Below are positions 8,646 through 17,321 of a stretch of 64,000 nucleotides of DNA, piece after piece. The translations under genes and the position numbers were made by a program. Numbering within the stretch: position 1 is the first letter of the stretch; the number at the start of each line of letters is the position of its first letter. Origin of the DNA: Leucothrix mucor DSM 2157 (GTDB taxonomy: Bacteria; Pseudomonadota; Gammaproteobacteria; Thiotrichales; Thiotrichaceae); assembly GCF_000419525.1 (NCBI RefSeq), contig NZ_ATTE01000001.1, positions 3,631,501-3,695,500 on the forward strand, in the 5' to 3' direction. The notes under the pieces were generated by a model. That model was not told the origin of the DNA. It saw nothing but the letters and a program-made list of their open reading frames with translations, and did no database searches.

Positions 8646-9482
8646 ATGTCTAACGAACAAATTCTTCCCATTGATCAGCGTAAACTGCGGATGCTACTCA
8701 CACCCCGCTCCCGCGATGCACACAAAGGCTTATTTGGTCATGTGTTAGTGGTTGGTGGCGACTACGGCATGGCTGGCGCTGCGCTAATGGCTGCCGAGTC
8801 GGCCGCCAGAACCGGCGCAGGTAAAATCAGCGTCGCCACCCGAGTGGAGCACATTGCCGCCTTTGTTGCCCGAAGACCAGAAATCATGGTGCATGGCATT
8901 GATGCCACCAGTAATCTTAAAGCCCTGATCGAGTTAGCCAGTGTCGTGGTTATCGGCCCCGGCCTTGGCCAAACCCGCTGGTCAAAAACCCTAATGCAAG
9001 CTGCACTGGAAACCAAGCTACCATTAGTAGTCGATGCCGATGCGCTGAATTTGCTCGCGCATGATGAGATTCCGAAGCAACGCGATAACTGGGTTCTAAC
9101 CCCGCACCCCGGCGAAGCCTCCCGCCTACTAAAAACCAAGATTGAAACCATTGCCACTGACCGCCCACGATATGCTCGCGAGCTACAACGAAAACACGGC
9201 GGCATTGCCATCTTAAAAGGTATGGGCACGCTCATCGCCGACCCCGAACACATACACCAATGCTCCCACGGCAACCCCGGCATGGCCACTGGCGGCATGG
9301 GCGATATCTTAAGCGGCATCATTGGTGGCTTGCTGGCTCAGGGATTTTCACTGGAGGATGCCGCTTGTTTTGGGGTAGAGCTACACGCCGCTGCCGCAGA
9401 CATCGCAGCTAAAAAAGACGGCGAACGTGGACTAATGGCAACAGACTTATTACCCCCTCTGCGTAGCTTGTTAAACCCATGA
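8646..9482 (+). CDS. nnrD: ADP-dependent NAD(P)H-hydrate dehydratase
   Basis: A 278-residue ribokinase-fold carbohydrate kinase-like enzyme that dehydrates damaged NAD(P)HX back to NAD(P)H using ADP. Diagnostic motifs: GDYGMAGAALMAAESAARTG, VIGPGLGQ, VVDADALNLLA, LTPHPGEASRLL, ILKGMGTLI and GNPGMATGGMGDILSG, the last holding the catalytic Asp. It corresponds only to the C-terminal half of the usual bifunctional Nnr protein; the YjeF N-terminal epimerase domain is absent here and no separate epimerase gene is beside it. It sits ahead of the AMP nucleosidase gene by 37 bases, and both act on nucleotide repair or salvage. Confidence 0.92.
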   Translation: MSNEQILPIDQRKLRMLLTPRSRDAHKGLFGHVLVVGGDYGMAGAALMAAESAARTGAGKISVATRVEHIAAFVARRPEIMVHGIDATSNLKALIELASVVVIGPGLGQTRWSKTLMQAALETKLPLVVDADALNLLAHDEIPKQRDNWVLTPHPGEASRLLKTKIETIATDRPRYARELQRKHGGIAILKGMGTLIADPEHIHQCSHGNPGMATGGMGDILSGIIGGLLAQGFSLEDAACFGVELHAAAADIAAKKDGERGLMATDLLPPLRSLLNP

Positions 9483-9519
9483 AGTGTTAAGCTAGGCGGT
9501 CACACACGAGGATAATAAT

Positions 9520-10290
9520 ATGAAAACAAAACAAGAAATCGTAGATAACTGGCTGCCCCGTTACACTGGCCTGAAGCTTGAAGAAATTGGTTCCTACATT
9601 CTGCTGGTTAATTTCAACAGCTATGTAAACCTGTTTGCCGAGTGGAATAATGTGCCGGTTAAAGGCGGCAACCGCAATATGATCAGCGCCACGGCGAATG
9701 ACATTACCATTATCAATTTTGGTATGGGTAGCGCTAATGCGGCCACCATTATGGATTTGCTAATGGCCATCAAGCCGAAAGCCTGTCTGTTTTTGGGAAA
9801 ATGTGGCGGTCTAAAGCAAAAGAACAAACTTGGCGATCTGATTATTCCAATCGCAGCGATTCGTGGTGAAGGTACATCAAACGACTACTTCCCGCCTGAA
9901 GTCCCTGCTATGCCAGCGTTTAGCTTGCAAAAGGCTGTTTCTTCAACGATTTGCGAATACAGCTGCGACTACTGGACAGGCACCGTGTACACCACCAACC
10001 GACGGGTTTGGGAGCACGATGACAAATTCAAAGATCACCTGCGCCGCCTACGTTGCATGGGAATCGATATGGAAACCGCGACCATCTTTATTGCCGGTTT
10101 CCACAATGAAATCCCAACGGGCGCGCTATTGCTCGTCTCCGATCAACCAATGATTCCGGATGGCGTAAAAACCGAAGCCAGCGATGAAGTAGTTACTGAA
10201 AAGTATGCACATCGTCACCTGAGAATCGGTATAGACTCTCTGAACGAATTGAAAAACCAAGGTGTTTCCGTAAAACATCTCCGCTTCTAG
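9520..10290 (+). CDS. amn: AMP nucleosidase, short form
   Basis: A 256-residue nucleoside-phosphorylase-fold enzyme expected to split AMP into adenine and ribose 5-phosphate in the cytoplasm. Visible signatures are FGMGSANAATIMDLL, CLFLGKCGGLK (phosphate/ribose site), GEGTSNDYFPPEVPAMPAF and the GIDMETATIF segment with the catalytic Met-Glu pair, then LLVSDQPM with the Asp that contacts the base. It is about half the length of E. coli Amn, lacking the N-terminal regulatory domain, and resembles the short type common in Bacteroidetes. It lies between nnrD and an FAD oxidase on the same strand with small gaps, so these may be co-transcribed. Confidence 0.82.
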   Translation: MKTKQEIVDNWLPRYTGLKLEEIGSYILLVNFNSYVNLFAEWNNVPVKGGNRNMISATANDITIINFGMGSANAATIMDLLMAIKPKACLFLGKCGGLKQKNKLGDLIIPIAAIRGEGTSNDYFPPEVPAMPAFSLQKAVSSTICEYSCDYWTGTVYTTNRRVWEHDDKFKDHLRRLRCMGIDMETATIFIAGFHNEIPTGALLLVSDQPMIPDGVKTEASDEVVTEKYAHRHLRIGIDSLNELKNQGVSVKHLRF

Positions 10291-10299
10291 GAACCCCAT

Positions 10300-11673
10300 A
10301 TGCAACAGCACATCACGGCACTTACCGAACTACTTGGCGCAGCCCAGCTATTAACTGGAGCCGACGTTAGCCAGAAGTATCAGGCGGATTGGAGTAATGA
10401 AAATCCGCAGCTGCCAGAGATCGTGGTTCGACCGCGAGATACGGCAGATGTAAGCGCCCTGCTGAGCTATTGCAATACTCATCACTTACCGGTGGTCACT
10501 CAAGGTGGCCTGACCGGGTTAGCCGGTGGTGCAACACCCAAAGCTGGCGAGATTGCTTTGTCGATGGAGCGCTTGAGCGGTATTACCGAGCTGGATCATC
10601 AGTCGATGACCATCACGGCAAAGTCCGGCACACCGCTGCAAGTGATTCACCAAGCGGCTGAAGCGGCTGGCTTTCGTTTACCGCTGGATTTAGGCTCGCG
10701 CGGCTCCTGCAATATTGGCGGCAATGTATCGACCAATGCCGGTGGCAATCAAGTACTGAGCTTTGGCATGACGCGGGCCTTAGTGCTCGGTTTGGAAGCC
10801 GTACAAGCGGATGGCACGATCATCCCCGCCTACAATAAAATGCTGAAAAATAATGCCGGATATGACCTCAAGCAATTGTTTATCGGCAGTGAAGGTACGC
10901 TCGGCGTAGTGACTGAAGTCGTCTTACGCCTATTTCCACAGCCACGCAGCAAGCACACGGCACTGGTTGCACTCAATAGCCTGACTGATGTAATTGATGT
11001 GATGCAAACCTGCCAAGCTGAATTTTCCAGACTCACCGCTTTTGAAGTGATGTGGGATGACTATTTCAGCGTTGCACTGGCGGAAAATGCCAACGTAAGT
11101 AACCCCTTCGGCGAGCACCACCTATTTTATATTCTACTGGAATCTGAAAATGACACGCTAGAGCGCTTTCAGCAGGTGTTATTTGAACAATTGGAAAAAG
11201 GCAAATTAGTCGATGCAGTGATTGCCCAAGCTGGTAAAGATACCGAAATGTTCTGGGCTATTCGCGACTCTGCGGGTGAGATACTATCGAAAATTCCTGA
11301 CTTGGCTAACTTCGATATCGGGCTACCCATTAGCCAGATGCAGGCCTTTTTAGAAAAGGCACACCACGCGCTACAAGATAACTTTGAGAACCTGACGACC
11401 CTTACGTTTGGACATTTGGCTGATGGCAATATCCATATGATTGCCTGGACTAACGGCGAGAAAAGCAGTGAAGCCATTTACAAAATGATCTATAAAATGC
11501 TGAAAGAATATGGCGGCACCGTCACCGCAGAACATGGCATTGGCGCGATCAAAGCGGATTACTTAAAACTCTGTCGCAGTGAGGCGGAAATCGCCTTAAT
11601 GCGCACGCTAAAACAGGCCATGGACCCGAATAACATTCTCAACCCCGGTCGGGTTTTATCAGCGGACGTGTAA
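10300..11673 (+). CDS. FAD-linked oxidase (D-2-hydroxyacid dehydrogenase type)
   Basis: A 457-residue flavoprotein with the PCMH-type FAD-binding domain (about 40-220: VTQGGLTGLAGG, GSRGSCNIGGNVSTNAGG, GSEGTLGVVTEVVLR) and the FAD-oxidase C domain (about 225-455). The C-terminal half has FGHLADGNIH, the metal-binding histidines, and TVTAEHGIGAIK, both typical of the GlcD/D-2-hydroxyglutarate dehydrogenase/D-lactate dehydrogenase group. It should oxidise a D-2-hydroxyacid and pass electrons to a quinone or ETF. No GlcE/GlcF partners are near, favouring a single-subunit D-2-hydroxyglutarate or D-lactate dehydrogenase. Its stop overlaps the next start by one base. Confidence 0.85.
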   Translation: MQQHITALTELLGAAQLLTGADVSQKYQADWSNENPQLPEIVVRPRDTADVSALLSYCNTHHLPVVTQGGLTGLAGGATPKAGEIALSMERLSGITELDHQSMTITAKSGTPLQVIHQAAEAAGFRLPLDLGSRGSCNIGGNVSTNAGGNQVLSFGMTRALVLGLEAVQADGTIIPAYNKMLKNNAGYDLKQLFIGSEGTLGVVTEVVLRLFPQPRSKHTALVALNSLTDVIDVMQTCQAEFSRLTAFEVMWDDYFSVALAENANVSNPFGEHHLFYILLESENDTLERFQQVLFEQLEKGKLVDAVIAQAGKDTEMFWAIRDSAGEILSKIPDLANFDIGLPISQMQAFLEKAHHALQDNFENLTTLTFGHLADGNIHMIAWTNGEKSSEAIYKMIYKMLKEYGGTVTAEHGIGAIKADYLKLCRSEAEIALMRTLKQAMDPNNILNPGRVLSADV

Positions 11674-12350
11674 TGCAGGCTGATTCCCGCGAGATTTACA
11701 GTAATCAAACTGGCGTGCATGACAATCTTGAGCAGGTGGTGTTAAAGCACCTGCGTCATCCGTTTTTAAAGCCGCCTGCTGAGCATACCCGCCAAGCATT
11801 TGCTGCAGTGAGTGAGCGCATTAGTGCTGCTCCTGCGCCATTGATTTTGGATTCCTGCTGTGGTACTGGCGTTAGTAGCCGCCAGATTGCGCTACAGCAT
11901 CCGGATAACTGGGTGATTGGTTTAGACCGCTCAGCCAAGCGACTGGATAAGGAATACGAAGATGCGCTGCCGGATAACCTACTCATGGTGCAGGCCGATT
12001 GCGTGGACTTCTGGAAACTGGCGGTCGAGGCTGGCTGGCAGCTGCAAAAGCATTATCTGCTATACCCCAACCCCTACCCTAAGTCAGTGCAATTAAAATA
12101 CCGCTGGCATGGCCATCCGGCGTTTGCAGATTTATTACGCTTAGGTGGGCTATTGGAAGTGCGCAGTAACTGGCAGTTGTATATTGAGGAGTTTAGTCAG
12201 GCACTAAAGCTGGCCGAACAAGCCACTGAGGGCTGTGAAGTAATTGACCCCGCCGGACAGTATCTTACGCTGTTTGAACGTAAGTACTGCCAAAGCGGGC
12301 AAACGGTGTATCGTTGTTTAAGCGCTCTCAGCTTCGGAAACGCCAGCTGA
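11673..12350 (+). CDS. TrmB-like SAM-dependent methyltransferase
   Basis: A 225-residue Rossmann methyltransferase. LDSCCGTGVSSRQIA is the SAM motif I, VIGLDRSAKRLD motif II, and LLMVQADCVDFW motif III. HYLLYPNPYPKSVQLKYRWHGHPAF replaces the DPWPKxRHxKRR loop of tRNA (guanine-N7)-methyltransferase TrmB, which places it in the TrmB superfamily but with an altered tRNA-contacting loop. It is probably a paralogue and its substrate may differ from G46 of tRNA. Translation is coupled to the FAD oxidase by a one-base overlap. The last 33 bases overlap the 3' end of cobT on the opposite strand. Confidence 0.75.
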   Translation: MQADSREIYSNQTGVHDNLEQVVLKHLRHPFLKPPAEHTRQAFAAVSERISAAPAPLILDSCCGTGVSSRQIALQHPDNWVIGLDRSAKRLDKEYEDALPDNLLMVQADCVDFWKLAVEAGWQLQKHYLLYPNPYPKSVQLKYRWHGHPAFADLLRLGGLLEVRSNWQLYIEEFSQALKLAEQATEGCEVIDPAGQYLTLFERKYCQSGQTVYRCLSALSFGNAS

Positions 12351-13343
12351 TTCAAAGCTCGCCATACCGTTTAGAAACGCTACGGCACTTTTGATCAAGG
12401 GATAAGCCACAGCACAACCGGTGCCCTCACCTAAGCGCATACCCAAATTAACCAATGGCTTCACTTTTAAGTGATCCAGCATCAGGCGATGGCCATTCTC
12501 ATCCGAGACATGACAGAAAATCGCATGTTCGCGCAGCGCAGGGTTCAGTTCAACGGCCACTAAATAGGCAGCAGTCGCGATAAAACCATCTACCATCACA
12601 ACCATGCCGTGCTGCTGAGCGGCCATCATCGCACCGCAAATCTGTGCAATCTCAAAGCCACCGTAAGTGCTTAACACTTGGCTAGGATTTTTAAACTTGC
12701 CATGCAGTGCCTTGGCTTCAGCCAATAGCTCAACTTTACGCTGCAAGCCAGCATCATCCAGACCCGTTCCACGACCCACACAGCGCTCAATCGGTAACTC
12801 ACACAGCTCGCTCATGATCAGGCTGGCAGAGGCCGTATTACCGATCCCCATCTCACCAAAGCCGATAACATTACAGCCAGTCGCTGCCACATCCGCCACA
12901 ATCGCAGACGCTTTATCAAAGCACTCCTGCAGCTGATCAGCACTCATGGCTGGCTCAGTCAGGTAGTTCGCGGTGCCTGCGGCTATCTTGGCATTGATCA
13001 GTGCGGGTGAGGCTTCAAAGTCGAAGTTAACACCGGCATCAACTACTTTCAGAGCGATCTCATTCTGCTGGCAAAACACATTAATCGCGGCGCCGCCATT
13101 TAGAAAATTCATCACCATCTGGAAAGTGACTTCCTGAGGGTAAGCGCTCACACCGGCGTTAGCTGCGCCATGATCACCGGCAAAGGTCAGAATCGTTGGC
13201 TGCTTAAGGCTTGGCGTCAATGTTTGCTGAATCTTAGCTACCTGAAAGGCAACCGATTCCAACATTCCTAAAGCACCCAGCGGCTTAGTTTTAGTATCAA
13301 TTTTATGCTGGATTTGCTGTTCGAAGCTTAGTGGAGATTGCAT
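12318..13343 (-). CDS. cobT: Nicotinate-nucleotide-dimethylbenzimidazole phosphoribosyltransferase
   Basis: A 341-residue CobT that activates the lower ligand of cobalamin, making alpha-ribazole phosphate from dimethylbenzimidazole and nicotinate mononucleotide. Motifs: KPLGALGMLE near the N-terminus, FAGDHGAANAGVSAYPQEVT (split here at 20), GEMGIGNTASAS, GGFEIAQICGAMMAAQ, and GMRLGEGTGCAVA with the catalytic Glu. Length is normal. It is translated directly after the ferredoxin gene (stop and start share one base), so the two form an operon. No other cobalamin genes and no visible B12 riboswitch are present in the window. Confidence 0.95.
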   Translation of the reverse strand: MQSPLSFEQQIQHKIDTKTKPLGALGMLESVAFQVAKIQQTLTPSLKQPTILTFAGDHGAANAGVSAYPQEVTFQMVMNFLNGGAAINVFCQQNEIALKVVDAGVNFDFEASPALINAKIAAGTANYLTEPAMSADQLQECFDKASAIVADVAATGCNVIGFGEMGIGNTASASLIMSELCELPIERCVGRGTGLDDAGLQRKVELLAEAKALHGKFKNPSQVLSTYGGFEIAQICGAMMAAQQHGMVVMVDGFIATAAYLVAVELNPALREHAIFCHVSDENGHRLMLDHLKVKPLVNLGMRLGEGTGCAVAYPLIKSAVAFLNGMASFESAGVSEAESA

Positions 13344-13663
13344 CAGAACTGTGACTCTGGCAAATGTACGATCAGTCCTTCCATGGCATCGTTCACATGG
13401 ATCTGGCAGCTCAAGCGGCTGTTGGCTTTTGGCTCGTTAACCACTTCCAGCATGTCGACTTCCATTTCGCTGGCAGGCTCAACTTTTTCGACCCACGCTT
13501 CGTCCACATACACATGGCAAGTTGCACAACTCAATGCTCCACCACACTCCGCCAGAATGCCGTCGATGCCGTTATTCACTGCACCTTCCATTACCGTGTT
13601 GCCGTTTGGTACATCTGCTTCAAACTGCGCGCCATCGTGTCGAACATAAAAAATCAAAGCCAT
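13343..13663 (-). CDS. [2Fe-2S] ferredoxin, adrenodoxin type
   Basis: A 106-residue ferredoxin. The cluster ligands are in [15 protein letters not shown] (C-x5-C-x2-C) with the fourth Cys in RLSCQIHV, the spacing of vertebrate-type/putidaredoxin-like [2Fe-2S] ferredoxins. The start at 13663 follows a GGAGA ribosome binding site and begins the beta-grasp fold immediately ([14 protein letters not shown]). Such ferredoxins donate electrons to cytochromes P450, iron-sulfur assembly or oxygenases; none is encoded nearby. The tight coupling to cobT is unusual and suggests an electron need in cobalamin lower-ligand metabolism, but that is inference. Confidence 0.9.
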   Translation of the reverse strand: MALIFYVRHDGAQFEADVPNGNTVMEGAVNNGIDGILAECGGALSCATCHVYVDEAWVEKVEPASEMEVDMLEVVNEPKANSRLSCQIHVNDAMEGLIVHLPESQF

Positions 13664-13801
13664 TGGGGTCTCCAGATCGTTATAGTGAATACGCGGCGTA
13701 GTGTAACAAGCTTTCATCCTGCGGGACAAAAGACTATTTAGTCCAAAGGGCTTGCTTTAATATACTGTGGCATAACTTTAGCCATTTCAGACCATACTGC
13801 C

Positions 13802-16006
13802 ATGATTACTCAGACTCTGTCCCGACTCTTGCTACTGTGTGTGCTGCTTTGCACCAGCAGCGTATTTGCCGACACCCAACGCCCCAAAATTGGCCTCGTG
13901 CTTGGAGGCGGTGGCGCAGCCGGAACGGCCCACGTTGGCGTGCTGAAAGTGCTGGAGGAAAACCAGATTCCGATTGATATGATTGCCGGTACCAGTATGG
14001 GCGCAATCGTCGGTAGCCTGTATGCCTCGGGTTTAAAAGCGACTGAAATCGAAAAAATTGTCAACACGCTGGACTGGGCGGAGCTCTTTAATGATCAGGT
14101 TTCACGCCGCGATCAGAGCTTTCACCGCAAACAAGAGATGTCGAGCTTCTTTGACAGCTTCACAGTGGGCGCAAATCGCAACGGCGTTCAACTGCCACGC
14201 GGTGCGGTAAAAGGCCAAAAGCTAACCTTTGAATTACGCCGTCTGCTTGATCATGTCAGCCATATTCAAAACTTTGATCAGCTGCCAATCCCCTTTCGGG
14301 CTGTAGCAACTGATATCGAAAATGGTCAGGCCGTCGTGTTGAGTCAAGGCAACTTACCAACCTCTGTGCGAGCCAGTATGTCGATTCCCGGCCTGTTTCC
14401 TCCCGTTGAAATCAATGGCCGTTTACTGGTCGATGGCTTTGTTGCCAATAATATTCCAGTGAATATTGCACAGCAAATGGGCGCGGATATTCTGATTGTG
14501 GTTGGCATCCCGACTGAATATAAAAACAAGCAAGAACTTGGCTCAGCGCTCGATATCGCATTGCAATCCATGCGTTTAATGATGGCAAAAAGCAGCACCC
14601 CACAGCTGCAAAATATTTCACAACCACACATTATTATTCAGCCGAATATGGATGGCATTGGCTCGCTGGACTTTGACCGGGTGAAAGATGCAATGACTTT
14701 GGGCGAAAAACAAGCCCGCGCACAAGAGCCAGAACTACTCAAGCTCACGGAAGGTTTACGCGGTAAAGTCCAACAACAAACCGCCACCGCGCCAACTCGG
14801 GAATCGTTTAAAGGTGTGATTGATAGCATCAAACTCGAAAACAGCTCAGTACTAAAAGATGAGATTTTGACTAAGCGCTTAGGCTTAAAAGCCGGTGATG
14901 TGTTGTCACTCAAGAAACTACAAGAAGGACTGGATGCGATTTATGCATTGGGGTATTTCGAAGTAGTCGACTATCAGCTCATCCCCACCAAAGACAACCA
15001 TTTCCAACTGATTGTGAATGCCCAAAAAGACCCGATTGGTGACCGTACTTTACGCGGCGGCTTCTCCTTATCCGATGACTTTGATGGCAATGCCACTTAT
15101 CAAGCCGGTTTAGAGTATTCCATGAAAGGCTTGAATCCTTTAGGTGGCGAAGCCAAAGCCAGCGTGATTATCGGAGACTCAACCGCACTGAGCGCCGAGT
15201 TTTTCCAACCGCTCAATAAGTACAGTGGCTCCTTCTGGAATCTCACGACCAACTACCAAGAATCGGATGTATTTATTTATGAAGATGGCAGCAGTGTGCG
15301 CACCGCCGAGGCTCGCTTAGCAGAAAGTGGCGTCCATCTGGACTTTGGTCGTGAGTTTGATAATACCTCCGAGGCACGGATTGGTCTGTTTTACCGCAAC
15401 CTTGATGCCACACTTAAAACCGGCTCGATAGAGTTTCCATCAGACAGCTTTAATCTGGCTGGACTATCTTTTGAATACCATGAAGATACTCTAAACGACC
15501 GGAACTTCCCCGATGAAGGTCTCTGGAAAGACGTCACGCTAGACCTTGGCCTAAGCGCACTGGGTTCAGATGATGACTACCAACGTTTAGATATCCAAAT
15601 GGGTAAAGCCTGGAAAAAGGACAAGCACCACTTTATTGCCTCGGCCTCTGCCGGCACCACCTTTGCTGACGATACGATTATCACCGAGCGCTTTGAATTA
15701 GGTGGCTTTGCCCGCATGTCTGGTCTTGAAGATGGACAGCTTCGAGGTAATCACTATGCGCATGGTGTCGTTTCGTATTACTACGATGTGATCGGGCTGA
15801 GCAAGATTGCCAATGTGAATGCGGGTGTTTTGTTAGAAGCAGGTAATACCTGGATTGAAGCCGGTGATATTGACCCGAGTGATTTAAAACTCTCTGGCGC
15901 CGCATTCCTTGGTGCGAATACATTGATCGGACCGGCGTATCTGGGAGTGGGTATGACAGAGGGCTATAACCAGCGCTACTTCTTGCAGTTTGGGCGGGCT
16001 TTCTAA
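13802..16006 (+). CDS. plpD: Patatin-like phospholipase with POTRA and outer-membrane barrel (PlpD type, type Vd secretion)
   Basis: A 734-residue outer-membrane protein. Order: signal peptide (1-23), patatin domain (about 28-225) with oxyanion loop GGGGAAG at 35-41, nucleophile Ser65 in GTSMG and catalytic Asp211 in DGF, then a POTRA-like domain (about 315-395) and a BamA/Omp85-type beta barrel (about 400-734) ending in Phe. This is the architecture of Pseudomonas PlpD, a type Vd autotransporter that displays or releases a lipase. All catalytic residues are present, so it should be active. It is a single-gene unit ended by the terminator at 16040-16066. Confidence 0.93.
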   Translation: MITQTLSRLLLLCVLLCTSSVFADTQRPKIGLVLGGGGAAGTAHVGVLKVLEENQIPIDMIAGTSMGAIVGSLYASGLKATEIEKIVNTLDWAELFNDQVSRRDQSFHRKQEMSSFFDSFTVGANRNGVQLPRGAVKGQKLTFELRRLLDHVSHIQNFDQLPIPFRAVATDIENGQAVVLSQGNLPTSVRASMSIPGLFPPVEINGRLLVDGFVANNIPVNIAQQMGADILIVVGIPTEYKNKQELGSALDIALQSMRLMMAKSSTPQLQNISQPHIIIQPNMDGIGSLDFDRVKDAMTLGEKQARAQEPELLKLTEGLRGKVQQQTATAPTRESFKGVIDSIKLENSSVLKDEILTKRLGLKAGDVLSLKKLQEGLDAIYALGYFEVVDYQLIPTKDNHFQLIVNAQKDPIGDRTLRGGFSLSDDFDGNATYQAGLEYSMKGLNPLGGEAKASVIIGDSTALSAEFFQPLNKYSGSFWNLTTNYQESDVFIYEDGSSVRTAEARLAESGVHLDFGREFDNTSEARIGLFYRNLDATLKTGSIEFPSDSFNLAGLSFEYHEDTLNDRNFPDEGLWKDVTLDLGLSALGSDDDYQRLDIQMGKAWKKDKHHFIASASAGTTFADDTIITERFELGGFARMSGLEDGQLRGNHYAHGVVSYYYDVIGLSKIANVNAGVLLEAGNTWIEAGDIDPSDLKLSGAAFLGANTLIGPAYLGVGMTEGYNQRYFLQFGRAF

Positions 16007-16039
16007 AGGCGTTCAGAACGAACGCTTTGGTTAACTTGA

Positions 16040-16066
16040 AACGGGCTTATTAATAGCCCGTTTTTT
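16040..16066 (+). terminator. Rho-independent terminator of the PlpD-type gene
   Basis: Stem AACGGGCT / AGCCCGTT with a 7-base AT loop and a run of six T residues, 34 bases past the stop codon. It also lies just beyond the 3' end of the convergent thioesterase gene. Confidence 0.9.
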
Positions 16067-16072
16067 ATGCGA

Positions 16073-16489
16073 TTAACGTGGATATAAAATCATCTGCGTA
16101 CAGCTAAAACGCGCAATAATTTTGCCGGTATCGACATGCTTCACAATCGACTCCCAAACCTGCGTGGTACGCCCGGCATGCACACAACTGGCGTCGCACA
16201 CCAACATACCCTCACGCGCCGTACCCAACATATTGCTCTTAAGCTCAATGGTGGTAAAACTGCTCGCGCCTTCCGGCAAGCTTGCCATGCAGCCATAGCC
16301 CGCCGCAGTATCGGCCAATGAAATCACCGAGCCTGCATGCAAAAAGCCATTCGGTGCCATTAACTCAGGGCGCACGGCCATTTCCATTTTCGCACGGCCA
16401 GATTCGATTTCCAACATGTGCAAGCCAAGCAGCGCAGGCAAATTTTGTGTGCCCTGATTATTGATCACGTCGGGGGTTAACTGAGTCAT
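16073..16489 (-). CDS. PaaI-family hotdog thioesterase
   Basis: A 138-residue single hotdog domain. The active-site helix region reads PNGFLHAGSVISLADTAAGYG, the GxxHGG/A-x-x-x-D-like pattern of PaaI/YiiD-type acyl-CoA thioesterases, followed by TTIELKSNML and the strand VCDASCVHAGRTTQVWE. It should hydrolyse an acyl- or aryl-CoA in the cytoplasm as a tetramer. Its ATG overlaps the stop of the GntR regulator by four bases, so it is the second gene of a regulator-thioesterase operon. Confidence 0.87.
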   Translation of the reverse strand: MTQLTPDVINNQGTQNLPALLGLHMLEIESGRAKMEMAVRPELMAPNGFLHAGSVISLADTAAGYGCMASLPEGASSFTTIELKSNMLGTAREGMLVCDASCVHAGRTTQVWESIVKHVDTGKIIARFSCTQMILYPR

Positions 16490-17187
16490 CTTATCTCCAA
16501 ATCCTGATAAATCTTATCCAGATCCTGAATTGTGTGTAAGCCATCGCGCACATCCGCTTCAATGGCTGCACGCAAGGCCACGCTATCTCGCTGGCGAATG
16601 GCATCAAGCGCTTCATGGTGGCGGTCGTGTTGGTAGTAGCCGTCTAACTTACTTAAACCAATTCGCACAAAGGGGCCAAGCTGCAGCCATAGGCTTTCGA
16701 TCATGGGCAAGCAGACCTGCACCGGGTTTTGTGCATAGAGGTAACGGTGAAAGGCTTGATTCGCCAAGGTCCCTGCTCCGGCATGGCCTTTTTCAAACTC
16801 TTCATCAATCGCCAGATCCAACGCGGCTAATTCATTGATTTGAGTTTCAGCGAAAAATGGCAGCGCGGTTTCCGCCGCATGGGTTTCTAATAACACCCGC
16901 AAGGAATACAGCTCTCTGAATTTATCTCGTGAGATCACGGGTACTGAAATTCGGCGATTATTTTTAACTTCAATCGCCTCCTCGCTGGCCAGCTTTTGCA
17001 GCGCCTCGCGAACCGGCATCGGGCTAACGTCCAACTTCTCAGCCAAGCCTCGAATCGTCAACGCCACGCCCGGACGAATTTCACCGCACAGAATACTCTG
17101 GCGCAGCGTTTGATAAACCCATTGATTGACATTGAGTTGTTCGGTCTTTTCGACCAGTATCAGTGAGTAGACATCTTTCGTCGCCAT
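16486..17187 (-). CDS. GntR-family regulator with FCD domain
   Basis: A 233-residue FadR-subfamily repressor. N-terminal winged helix-turn-helix (about 10-75) contains LTIRGLAEKLDVSPMPVREAL, here quoted only in part by position, followed by an all-helical FCD effector domain (about 85-215) with its metal/ligand-site residues in ANQAFHRYLY and HHEALDAI. ATG 17187 follows GGCGGAAGA. It is divergent from the PuuB-like oxidase gene, and a pair of palindromes sits in the shared 231-base gap, so it probably represses that gene and itself. Its ligand may be an acid or amine connected with polyamine breakdown. Confidence 0.88.
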   Translation of the reverse strand: MATKDVYSLILVEKTEQLNVNQWVYQTLRQSILCGEIRPGVALTIRGLAEKLDVSPMPVREALQKLASEEAIEVKNNRRISVPVISRDKFRELYSLRVLLETHAAETALPFFAETQINELAALDLAIDEEFEKGHAGAGTLANQAFHRYLYAQNPVQVCLPMIESLWLQLGPFVRIGLSKLDGYYQHDRHHEALDAIRQRDSVALRAAIEADVRDGLHTIQDLDKIYQDLEIR

Positions 17188-17321
17188 TCTTCCGCCAAGA
17201 CATATAAAATAGTAAAGATACAATCAGCCGACTTTACACGGTTAAAATTGTTTACTCAATCTGACAGCGCACCAGAATGGGCTGTCCAGCGGCAATGCTC
17301 GCGGAATAGATTGACAGAAAT

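Noticed and set aside
13364-13741. Plus-strand open frame opposite the ferredoxin
   Set aside because: Antisense to conserved cysteine motifs of the ferredoxin; no independent coding evidence.
13664-13801. Possible cobalamin riboswitch upstream of the ferredoxin-cobT unit
   Set aside because: The 138-base gap shows no B12-box-like conserved segment or the size needed for the aptamer.
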